In this document: positions 9,253-16,158 of the stretch, one piece after another
How the letters are laid out: each line of letters begins with the position of its first letter
Numbering within the stretch: position 1 is the first letter of the stretch
NCBI RefSeq assembly: GCF_003692615.1
Contig: NZ_CP023540.1
Span: 1,426,001 to 1,490,000 of the forward strand
Origin: Chryseobacterium sp. 6424
GTDB taxonomy: Bacteria; Bacteroidota; Bacteroidia; Flavobacteriales; Weeksellaceae
Length of the DNA stretch: 64,000 bases
Direction of reading: 5' to 3'
Notes under the pieces: model-generated
Told to the model about the DNA's origin: nothing
The model's database searches: none
Seen by the model: only the letters and a program-made list of their open reading frames with translations
Position numbers and translations under genes: made by a program

Positions 9253-10587
9253 TCAAATTTTATGCAGATTTTCTGCAATTTTATTTATCGCTAACTGAAT
9301 CTCTTCCTTTGTCACATTCAAATGAGGCCGAAAGCGGATCGAACGCATGCCACACGCCAAAATAATGAGTCCGTCATTATAAAGTTCTTCCCGAAGCTGG
9401 TCTCTGGCAGCTCCCGAAGGTAAATCAATCGCACACATCAAACCACGGCCCCGAGCATTTGATACTTTATCCGGATATTTCTGCTGAAGTTCCTGTAGTT
9501 TTTCGAGCAAAAATTCACCGACAACTTTGGCGTTTTCTACCAGATTTTCTTTCTCGATTACCTCCAAAGTCAGTTGAAAGCGCAGCATATCGATGAAGTT
9601 TCCTCCAAACGTAGAATTGATTCTCGAACTTTCACGGAATACATTCTGCGGCACTTCGTCAAATTTTTCTTTGTTTGCCAGGATTCCACAAACCTGGGTT
9701 TTCTTTCCAAACGAAATGATGTCTGGTTTCGCAGTGAAATGTTCAAAAGCCCACATTTTGCCGGTAATCCCAATGCCCGTTTGCACTTCATCGAAGATCA
9801 GCAGCACTTCATTCTCATCGCAAAGGTCACGCAAACCGGTGAAAAATTCGTCGCGGAAATGATTATCACCGCCTTCTGCCTGAATAGGTTCAATAATAAT
9901 ACACGCCACCTGACCCGGATTGCTGATAATCGCCTCCTGAATGTGCAGCAGCGCAAGTTGCTCATTTTTAATGGTTTCTTCTAAATTTTCTTCCGTAATC
10001 GGGAAATTCAGGTGCGGATTGATGATTCTCGGCCAGTCAAATTTTGGGAAATACTGATGCTTGCGCGGATCCGCCGTATTTGTAAGGCTTAATGTATAGC
10101 CGCTCCGCCCGTGAAAAGCCTGTTTGAAATGAATACAGATTCCCGCTTCCTGATCAAGTCCTTTTTCAAAATTCTTACGTGTTTTCCAGTCGAAACATGC
10201 TTTCATGGCATTCTCCACGGCTAATGCACCGCCCTCGATAAAGAATGCGTACTGCAGTTCTTTCGGAATCGCCACGCGTGAAAAAACGTCCATAAAATCT
10301 GCAAACTCCTGCGAATAAACATCCGCGAGCGTGGGTTTGTTTACGGCCATTCTGCCAAGCCAACCTGATTTTTCCATTAAGTAAGGATGGTTGTAACCGA
10401 TCGAAGCGGAACCAAACATCGAAAACATATCAAGGAAATCTCGGCCGGTCAGCCTGTCATGAATCCAACTCCCGTGTGATTTTTCAAAATCCATCACGAA
10501 GTCGAAACCATCGGCCAGCATGTGCTTACCGAGTGTTTCTTTTACTTTATTTATCGTTTGGGGTTTAGAAGCGATTGCGTCGTTCAT
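9253..10587 (-). CDS. lat: L-lysine 6-aminotransferase
   Basis: PLP-dependent class III aminotransferase, 444 aa. It moves the epsilon-amino group of lysine to 2-oxoglutarate, giving 2-aminoadipate 6-semialdehyde (cyclising to piperideine-6-carboxylate) and glutamate. The N-terminus (HMLADGFDFVMDFEKSHGSWIHD) and the block SMFGSASIGYNHPYL are typical of the lysine-epsilon subgroup. The cofactor Lys lies in SFGKKTQVCG, and the Asp that binds the pyridine ring in LIFDEVQTGIG. It lies 35 bases after the ALDH gene on the same strand, an operon pair that covers the first two steps of the lysine-to-2-aminoadipate route, as described for lat/pcd of Flavobacterium lutescens. Confidence 0.9.
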   Translation of the reverse strand: MNDAIASKPQTINKVKETLGKHMLADGFDFVMDFEKSHGSWIHDRLTGRDFLDMFSMFGSASIGYNHPYLMEKSGWLGRMAVNKPTLADVYSQEFADFMDVFSRVAIPKELQYAFFIEGGALAVENAMKACFDWKTRKNFEKGLDQEAGICIHFKQAFHGRSGYTLSLTNTADPRKHQYFPKFDWPRIINPHLNFPITEENLEETIKNEQLALLHIQEAIISNPGQVACIIIEPIQAEGGDNHFRDEFFTGLRDLCDENEVLLIFDEVQTGIGITGKMWAFEHFTAKPDIISFGKKTQVCGILANKEKFDEVPQNVFRESSRINSTFGGNFIDMLRFQLTLEVIEKENLVENAKVVGEFLLEKLQELQQKYPDKVSNARGRGLMCAIDLPSGAARDQLREELYNDGLIILACGMRSIRFRPHLNVTKEEIQLAINKIAENLHKI

Positions 10588-10622
10588 AGTTTAAAGTGGT
10601 TTTTTAGTTAAATTTTGAATGG

Positions 10623-12203
10623 TCAAACAGCATCGACTTCATCCTTCGCGTCACCACTCAGGTCGAATTTTATTCCCTGCGCCAAAGGCAGACTGGTCGT
10701 ATAATTGATCGTGTTGGTTTGGCGTCTCATGTAATATTTCCAGACATCAGAACCGGACTCGCGGCCGCCGCCAGTTTCTTTTTCCCCACCGAACGCGCCA
10801 CCGATTTCCGCACCGGATGTGCCGATATTTACATTCGCGATACCACAATCAGAGCCTGAATGTGAAAGGAAAAGTTCGGCTTCACGTAGATTCTGCGTCA
10901 TGATTGCAGAGCTCAAACCTTGTGGAACATCGTTCTGCATCTCTATCGCTTCTTCCAGCGTCCGGTACTTCATGACATATAGGATGGGTGCAAAAGTTTC
11001 GTGCTGCACGATCTCAAACGAATTTTCGACTTCCGCGATGCACGGTTTCACGTAACAGCCCGATTCGTAATTTTCTCCATCCAGTACACCGCCTTCTACA
11101 GCAAACTTTCCGCCTTCTGCTTTTATTTTTTCAATGGATTCGAGATATTGTTTCACCGCGTCCTGATCGATCAGCGGCCCGACATGATTGCTTTCATCAA
11201 GCGGATTCCCTATTTTCAGCTGGCCATACGCCTGAACCAACCGATTTTTCACTTCTTCATATTTGCTTTCGTGGATAATAAGTCGTCTCGTCGAGGTACA
11301 TCTTTGTCCTGCAGTTCCCACCGCGCTGAAAACCGCACCGATAATCGACATGTCCAGATCTGCATTTTCAGTAATGATGATCGCATTATTTCCGCCAAGT
11401 TCAAGAATCGATTTGCCGAAACGTTCGGCCACATTTTTGCCGACTTCACGTCCAACTTTGGTGGAGCCGGTAAATGAAATGAGTGCGATGTTTTTGTCTT
11501 TAACCAAAAGATCACCGATCACGTGATCGCCTACGATCATTGTTGAAATTCCTTCCGGCATGTCGTTTTCCTTAAGGACCTCATTCATGATATTCTGACA
11601 CGCAATAGCGCAAAGCGGCGTTTTTTCTGATGGTTTCCAGATCGTTACGTTTCCGCAGATCCACGAAAGCGCAGTATTCCACGACCAAACTGCAACCGGA
11701 AAATTAAACGCTGAGATGATCCCGACGATGCCAAGCGGATGATATTGCTCGTACATGCGGTGTCCCGGCCTTTCGGAATGCATGGTGTAGCCATGAAGCT
11801 GGCGCGAAAGTCCAACCGCGAAATCGCAGATGTCAATCATTTCCTGCACCTCGCCGAGACCTTCCTGTAGCGATTTCCCCATTTCATACGAAACGAGTTT
11901 ACCTAAATCATCTTTATATTCACGTAATTTCAAGCCGAACTGTCGTACCAACTCCCCTCGTTTCGGGGCCGGAATCATGCGGAATTCTTTGAAGGCGGCT
12001 TTTGCTTTTTCCACGACATGCGCATAGTCTTGCGCGTTGGCTGTGGTGATTTTCGCAATGAGTTTTCCGTCGGTTGGCGAGTAGCTTTCAATGATATAAC
12101 CGTTCGCAAAAAACTCTCCGCCGGTGGAAACACCTTTGTTCTGTTCCGAGATTTTTAGGTTTTTAAGGCTTTGTTCAATTCGGTAGTCAGTTGATGTGGG
12201 CAT
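10623..12203 (-). CDS. pcd: ALDH7-type piperideine-6-carboxylate / aminoadipate-semialdehyde dehydrogenase
   Basis: A 526-aa NAD(P)-dependent aldehyde dehydrogenase. Visible are SAFNFPVAVWSWN, the coenzyme motif FTGSTKVGREVG, the general-base Glu in LELGGNNAI and the catalytic Cys in GTAGQRCTSTRR. The C-terminal NIGTSGAEIGGAFGGEKETGGGRESG block is characteristic of the ALDH7 (antiquitin) group that oxidises alpha-aminoadipate semialdehyde. Co-location with lat 35 bases downstream supports oxidation of piperideine-6-carboxylate to 2-aminoadipate. It is the first gene of the pair. Confidence 0.88.
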   Translation of the reverse strand: MPTSTDYRIEQSLKNLKISEQNKGVSTGGEFFANGYIIESYSPTDGKLIAKITTANAQDYAHVVEKAKAAFKEFRMIPAPKRGELVRQFGLKLREYKDDLGKLVSYEMGKSLQEGLGEVQEMIDICDFAVGLSRQLHGYTMHSERPGHRMYEQYHPLGIVGIISAFNFPVAVWSWNTALSWICGNVTIWKPSEKTPLCAIACQNIMNEVLKENDMPEGISTMIVGDHVIGDLLVKDKNIALISFTGSTKVGREVGKNVAERFGKSILELGGNNAIIITENADLDMSIIGAVFSAVGTAGQRCTSTRRLIIHESKYEEVKNRLVQAYGQLKIGNPLDESNHVGPLIDQDAVKQYLESIEKIKAEGGKFAVEGGVLDGENYESGCYVKPCIAEVENSFEIVQHETFAPILYVMKYRTLEEAIEMQNDVPQGLSSAIMTQNLREAELFLSHSGSDCGIANVNIGTSGAEIGGAFGGEKETGGGRESGSDVWKYYMRRQTNTINYTTSLPLAQGIKFDLSGDAKDEVDAV

Positions 12204-12319
12204 TAATATTTAGGTTTTTAATTTCACCTAAATTACAAATTTTTGGCTGACCGGGAAAATTTTACAGCGATTTCGATAAGTAAATGCTTTATATTTTTTA
12301 ATGATAAATCTGCTATAAA

Positions 12320-12859
12320 TTAAGTTCCTGAAAGAGTCCACTGCTGTGCCGAAATCGTATAGATCACATTAGTTTTGGGTGTTTCACCAAAGTAAGCGAT
12401 CTCTTCTTCGCCGGTTTTTATCGCGCCCAGTCTTTCTATCGCGATCTGCGAGCGGATATTCTCTTTTCCGACATGAAAGATAACTTTATCCACATATTGA
12501 AAAGCATAATCGAGCATTAATTTTTTAACCGCCGGATTAATCTTTTTGCCCCAGGAGTTCCTTCCGTAAAAAGTATAGCCAATCAAAACGGATTTGTCAT
12601 CTGCATCGTAATCGTAAAAACGTGTGCTGCCCAGCACATCGTTGTTCTTTTTATCTAAAACCAAATAAGCACCCTTACTTTCGATGGCTCCTTTAAAGAA
12701 ATTTCCGAAAACATCCCTTTTGTAACGGTCCGGGTTTGGGTGCTGAGCCCATATCTCCGGGTCGGAAGCAACTTTGTACAGTCTTTCAAAATCGTCTTGC
12801 TGCAACTGAATCAGTTTTAGTTTTTCATTTTCAAGGATGGCAGGTATGGGGAAACTCAT
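12320..12859 (-). CDS. GNAT family N-acetyltransferase (RimJ/RimL type)
   Basis: 179-aa cytoplasmic acetyltransferase of the GNAT fold. Visible blocks are the N-terminal strand LIQLQQDDFERLYKVASDPEIWAQHPNP, GSTRFYDYDADDKSVLIGYTFYGRNSWGKKINPAVKKLML (acetyl-CoA binding region) and VIFHVGKENIRSQIAIERLGAIKTG, all typical of RimJ/RimL-like enzymes. The acceptor is unknown. It begins 10 bases after the ada-like gene and probably shares its promoter at 13929-13936. Confidence 0.85.
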   Translation of the reverse strand: MSFPIPAILENEKLKLIQLQQDDFERLYKVASDPEIWAQHPNPDRYKRDVFGNFFKGAIESKGAYLVLDKKNNDVLGSTRFYDYDADDKSVLIGYTFYGRNSWGKKINPAVKKLMLDYAFQYVDKVIFHVGKENIRSQIAIERLGAIKTGEEEIAYFGETPKTNVIYTISAQQWTLSGT

Positions 12860-12869
12860 GATGTGATGT

Positions 12870-13913
12870 TTAAAATAATATAGATTTTTCCAGTTCCAGC
12901 AGTTTTTGTTTGCGCCATACGCCGCCGCCGTAGCCGGTCAGCAATCCGTTGCTGCCAATGACGCGGTGACACGGAATAATGATCGAAATCTTATTCAATC
13001 CATTCGCGTTCGCCACCGCGCGTACGGATTTTGGGCTACCCAAGATATTCGCCTGCTCCTGATAGCTGCGTGTCGTCCCATACGGAATGTTCCGCAAAAC
13101 TTCCCATACTTTTAGCTGGAAATCAGTTCCTACAGGTGAAAGCGGCACCGTAAATTGCTGGCGGGTTCCTTCAAAATATTCCGCAAGTTCTTTTTCTAAG
13201 GTTTTAAAATGCGGATTATCACCCTGCATAATATTGGCTTTAAAGTGCCGCGAAATGTCTTTAAGTTCCGTTGGCAAAGCTTTCCGGTCCGAAAATTCGA
13301 GCAGGCAGATTCCGTTTTCATCTGCGCAGGCAATCATCGTTCCCAGCGGCGTTTCGATTCTTTTTAAGTCAATCACCTTTTCCGACTTACCCTGAGAGGG
13401 TGCGACACCGAAGATATTCTTAAAACTTTCACCAAAGCCGCTGAGGCTTTCGTAACCACATTCGAACGCGGCGTCGGTCACATGCTCACCGGAATTCAGT
13501 TTCTTAAAGGCTGAATTCAGTTTGAACATCCTTTGAAACGCATGGAAAGTAATGCCGTGATGCTTTAAGAACCATCGGCGCACGGCCGCCGGCTCCAGAC
13601 CGCGCTGCACAAGATCGTAATCTTTGATTTTCAAGGACGGGTCCGCCGAAAGTTCACTCAAAAGCTGCTGAATCGCCGGCGGGGTGCCTTCAGGATTCTC
13701 GAGGGGTTTGCAGACTTTGCACGGGCGGTACCCTTTCAGGATCGCTTCTTTGGTATGGCTGAAGAATTCCACGTTTTCCGGTTTCGGTTTGCGCGCATTG
13801 CAGGTCGGGCGGCAGAAAATACCGGTCGTTTTTACGCCCATCCAGAAAACGCCTTCAAAGTCAGGGTTTTTATCAAAGGACGCTTGGTACATGAGTTCGG
13901 CTGAAAGTTCCAT
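12870..13913 (-). CDS. ada: Ada-type bifunctional regulator / O6-alkylguanine-DNA alkyltransferase
   Basis: 347 aa, same order as E. coli Ada. An N-terminal zinc domain carries the four Cys ligands (C34, C38, C65, C68); in Ada the first ligand accepts methyl from phosphotriesters. Then comes an AraC-type helix-turn-helix (about 80-180; GITFHAFQRMFKLNSAFKKL and ECGYESLSGFGESFKNIFG), then the alkyltransferase domain with IIPCHRVIGSNG (acceptor Cys315) and a C-terminal GGGVWRKQKLLELE. All key residues are present, so it should both repair O6-alkylguanine and activate transcription once methylated. It is probably co-transcribed with the GNAT gene downstream. Confidence 0.93.
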   Translation of the reverse strand: MELSAELMYQASFDKNPDFEGVFWMGVKTTGIFCRPTCNARKPKPENVEFFSHTKEAILKGYRPCKVCKPLENPEGTPPAIQQLLSELSADPSLKIKDYDLVQRGLEPAAVRRWFLKHHGITFHAFQRMFKLNSAFKKLNSGEHVTDAAFECGYESLSGFGESFKNIFGVAPSQGKSEKVIDLKRIETPLGTMIACADENGICLLEFSDRKALPTELKDISRHFKANIMQGDNPHFKTLEKELAEYFEGTRQQFTVPLSPVGTDFQLKVWEVLRNIPYGTTRSYQEQANILGSPKSVRAVANANGLNKISIIIPCHRVIGSNGLLTGYGGGVWRKQKLLELEKSILF

Positions 13914-13928
13914 GTTGTAAATTTAAAG

Positions 13929-13936
13929 CAAATATA
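13929..13936 (-). promoter_or_regulatory. Promoter -7 box of ada (TATATTTG)
   Basis: TAnnTTTG match on the minus strand, 15 bases before the ada ATG. Confidence 0.65.
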
Positions 13937-14021
13937 GGTGTGCACGGATGTGTCTTACAACCGAAAAATGGACAGGTATTTTTTTAATAAAAAACCTTTG
14001 TCAATTAATGACGCCTGATTT

Positions 14022-14130
14022 TTAAACGAGGCTCGCAGCCCGGCTTGAGCGGAAATCCTTTTATTTTTGGCGGCGGCAAAGCCTCCGCCAAAAATAAAAG
14101 ATTGGGAGCGGAAGACGGAAAAAGCTGCCC
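14022..14130. repeat. Structured intergenic element with long hairpin
   Basis: The 260-base gap between ada and the DUF2911 gene holds one strong structure and no credible gene. A 16-bp perfect stem (14058-14073 with 14085-14100) continues after one mismatch into a further 3 bp around an AAA loop. It is embedded in flanks that both contain GAGCGGAA (14047-14054 and 14106-14113, direct repeats) and outer GCAGC/GCTGC complements. The layout, conserved-looking flanks around a self-complementary core, suggests a dispersed repeat or a small RNA rather than a plain terminator. Only one copy is in this window. Confidence 0.5.
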
Positions 14131-14173
14131 AAAAAAAGCCCCAAATATGATTGAGGCAATTATTGATCATTGT

Positions 14174-14773
14174 CTATTTCTTAGCCGCAGCATCGCGTTC
14201 GATCTGGCGGATTTCCTTTAGTTTGTCCACCACTTTGGTCGTCAGTTCGGGGTTTGCTACTTTTATGGGAACCGAAACTTTCGCCATGTCCCATTTAATC
14301 ACCATATCCAGCGCGTTGTCATCCACCGGATTCAGTTCAATCCCGAACCACTCCTGCTTTTCGCTGAGGTTCTGCACCGGCGCGGAAACCTGCGTGACAT
14401 TCAGTTTTTCGTCATAAGCGTACGCACCCCACTGTTGCGCATCTTTGTTCAGGATAAGTTTCCATTCCTTGTCTGTCGGGATTACAAAAAGACCGTAGGT
14501 TCCTGCGGGAACCGTGTTTCCGCCAAAGTTCACCGCCTGATCGAAGGTGATTTTGGTAGAAGAGTTCGCGCCCGCACGCCACACTTTATTATAAGGAACG
14601 AGTTCACCAAAGATCTTGCGGCCTTTCACGCCCGGACGGCCATAGTCCACCGTGATCTTAGAGGTAGAAAACTGCTGCTCCACTTTCTGCCGCGGGCTGG
14701 CAGCCGGCAAAGTGTACTGCGAATAAGCGGCCACCGAAGCCAGAAAAAGCGTGCTGAATAATAGTTTTTTCAT
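14174..14773 (-). CDS. DUF2911 domain protein, exported
   Basis: 199 aa with a clear signal peptide (MKKLLFSTLFLASVAAYSQ). The mature part contains the DUF2911 hallmarks: ITVDYGRPGVKGRKIFGELVPYNKVWRAGANSSTKITF, then VPAGTYGLFVIPTDKEWKLILN and AYAYDEKLNVTQV. The family is common and of unknown function in Bacteroidota; it is expected in the periplasm or at the cell surface. No lipobox is seen. It stands alone. Confidence 0.85.
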   Translation of the reverse strand: MKKLLFSTLFLASVAAYSQYTLPAASPRQKVEQQFSTSKITVDYGRPGVKGRKIFGELVPYNKVWRAGANSSTKITFDQAVNFGGNTVPAGTYGLFVIPTDKEWKLILNKDAQQWGAYAYDEKLNVTQVSAPVQNLSEKQEWFGIELNPVDDNALDMVIKWDMAKVSVPIKVANPELTTKVVDKLKEIRQIERDAAAKK

Positions 14774-14877
14774 GTCGTCAATTTTGAGTCCTAAGATAAG
14801 ATTTTTTGCGGAAGAAAGAGCGGTCTATCGATAAACCACCCTTCAATTTCCTATTTAAATAAGTTTAAACTTAAAGA

Positions 14878-15582
14878 TCATTCTACACTTTTTACTTTGA
14901 TGCCGAGTTTCTCGAGCGTCTGATCGTCAGGGAAAAGCACTTTCGCAAATGAAACCAAGCGCGTATATTTTGGGTAAAGCAGATCCAGCGCTGTATCGCG
15001 GACTTCAGTGGCTTTCTGCGCTTCCCCGAGTTCTTTTTTCTGCGATTCCTTCAGCGCCGAAATCTCTTCTAAAGCCGCCTGCTGTGCCGCAATGGCAGCA
15101 TCATCAATATTCACCGTGGCAGCTTTGGCTTTGAAAGTGGGATTGGCCAAAATCTGCGCATAGAAATTACTCACCTGCTGATACCACGCCGGGTAGGCAC
15201 GCTTCACTTTTTCATCCGTGCCCAGTGTGGTATGTGCCTGGCGGTCACCGTTCATCGCGATCTTTGCCAGGTTCCGGTGGCGTCGGTAGGTGTTCTCTAT
15301 CTCCGCTCTTTTCAGATTGAAACCTTCGGTTTGGGCGTACTGTTCACCATATTCCTGTATTTGCTTTTGGCTGAGAAGTTCCAGGTTAGTAATTTCATTC
15401 AGGTAACCGTCCAACATGGGTTCGGTGATGCCGACCGTGGCCAACTGGCTCAGGATCTCGGGTTGCTTCGCGTTGCTGAACGCGATTTTCATCTTAGCAA
15501 TCAATTGCTCTGCGGAAATGTACCGGTTCTGTGAACTTGGCTTACCGGTGTCAGGCGTTTCATTTTTTGAGGTATTCATCAT
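14878..15582 (-). CDS. Hypothetical coiled-coil protein
   Basis: A 234-aa soluble protein that I do not recognise. It starts with a disordered polar stretch (MMNTSKNETPDTGKPSSQNR). Long helices follow (SAEQLIAKMKIAFSNA, NLELLSQKQIQEYGEQYAQTEGF). The last third is an Ala/Glu/Lys-rich coiled coil (about 165-200, AAIAAQQAALEEISALKESQ), ending LFPDDQTLEKLGIKVKSVE. No signal peptide or membrane segment. It may be structural or cell-surface associated, but this is a guess. The 21-bp minisatellite lies just upstream, and a 7-bp inverted repeat (15585-15591 with 15604-15610) sits in front of the start, possibly an operator. Confidence 0.6.
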   Translation of the reverse strand: MMNTSKNETPDTGKPSSQNRYISAEQLIAKMKIAFSNAKQPEILSQLATVGITEPMLDGYLNEITNLELLSQKQIQEYGEQYAQTEGFNLKRAEIENTYRRHRNLAKIAMNGDRQAHTTLGTDEKVKRAYPAWYQQVSNFYAQILANPTFKAKAATVNIDDAAIAAQQAALEEISALKESQKKELGEAQKATEVRDTALDLLYPKYTRLVSFAKVLFPDDQTLEKLGIKVKSVE

Positions 15583-15633
15583 TTGTGTTATTTAAATGTA
15601 AATATAACACATAAATTGCATATTTAATGCATA

Positions 15634-15924
15634 TTATATTGCAGAAATGGACGGGACATGTGTCCGGACCATTCCTGCAACCGTCCCGTTCATTTCTGTA
15701 AGTGTCCCGACCGTTTCTGCAGGTGTCCGGACTGTTTCTGTAAGTGTCCCGATCGTTTGTGTAATAGTCCGATTCATTTCTTCAAGTGTCCCGACCGTTT
15801 CTGCAATAGTCCGATTCATTTCTGTAAATGTTCCATACATTTCTGCAGGTGTCCGGACTGTTTCTGCAAGCGTCCAATACATTTTTGCAGGTGTCCGTTC
15901 TGTTTCGGCAAGTGTCCGGTTCAT
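15634..15924 (-). CDS. Possible heptad-repeat peptide encoded by the minisatellite
   Basis: A 96-codon ORF from an ATG at 15924, ending 51 bases before the coiled-coil gene. It is built almost wholly of seven-residue units of the type ETVRTPA / EMNRTIA, one unit per 21-bp repeat. Because 21 is a multiple of three and the unit has no stop codon, plus-strand frames are open here too, so length alone is weak evidence for coding. No ribosome-binding or promoter signal decides the matter. It may be a short coiled-coil peptide or simply untranslated repeat. Confidence 0.25.
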   Translation of the reverse strand: MNRTLAETERTPAKMYWTLAETVRTPAEMYGTFTEMNRTIAETVGTLEEMNRTITQTIGTLTETVRTPAETVGTLTEMNGTVAGMVRTHVPSISAI

Positions 15925-15926
15925 TA
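15661..15926. repeat. 21-bp minisatellite, 12 full units plus a partial
   Basis: Tandem units with phase exactly 21, starting at 15661, 15682, 15703 and so on up to 15892, with a partial unit at 15913. The consensus on the plus strand is about TGTCCGgnCnGTTTCTGcAAg. Units differ by a few bases each; some resemble each other more than their neighbours do, which suggests block duplication. GTCCGGAC palindromes recur. The gap 15583-16158 otherwise holds only the carB terminator and no gene I can support. Confidence 0.9.
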
Positions 15927-16073
15927 ATAATACTCAAAGGAAGATTTCTACAGGTGGCGGAAGGATTGTAGGTTGTGGACTGCTCTACTCTTTGGGCATC
16001 CCTACAAATGCTGGCGAGAGTACAAGGTGGAAAAACATCCACCCTGCGTGGTCTTAGCCGAATTTATTAATGA

Positions 16074-16114
16074 AAATAAAAAGCGTTGCCAGAGTTTAAA
16101 CCTTTAACAACGCT
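16074..16114 (-). terminator. Intrinsic terminator of carB / pyr operon
   Basis: 7-bp stem AGCGTTG/CAACGCT (16082-16088 with 16108-16114) with a 19-base loop, followed on the minus strand by a T-rich tract. It lies 45 bases beyond the carB stop. Confidence 0.65.
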
Positions 16115-16158
16115 ACTTTTTGGCCTTAAGCCTATTGCCTGGAAGGTGTTGCCTTAAA

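Noticed and set aside
13955..14170. 71-aa minus-strand ORF between ada and the DUF2911 gene
   Set aside because: It reads straight through both arms of the 16-bp hairpin and has no promoter box or family resemblance; the structure is the better explanation.
15661..15926. CRISPR array
   Set aside because: Units are 21 bp with no unique spacers between them and no cas genes nearby; it is a minisatellite.
15647..16057. Plus-strand ORFs over the minisatellite (136 aa and 89 aa)
   Set aside because: Openness is a trivial result of a 21-bp repeat lacking stops; the encoded Cys-rich heptads resemble nothing known.
16040..16080. Extra gene between minisatellite and carB terminator
   Set aside because: No promoter, start or conserved text; short open frames are interrupted.
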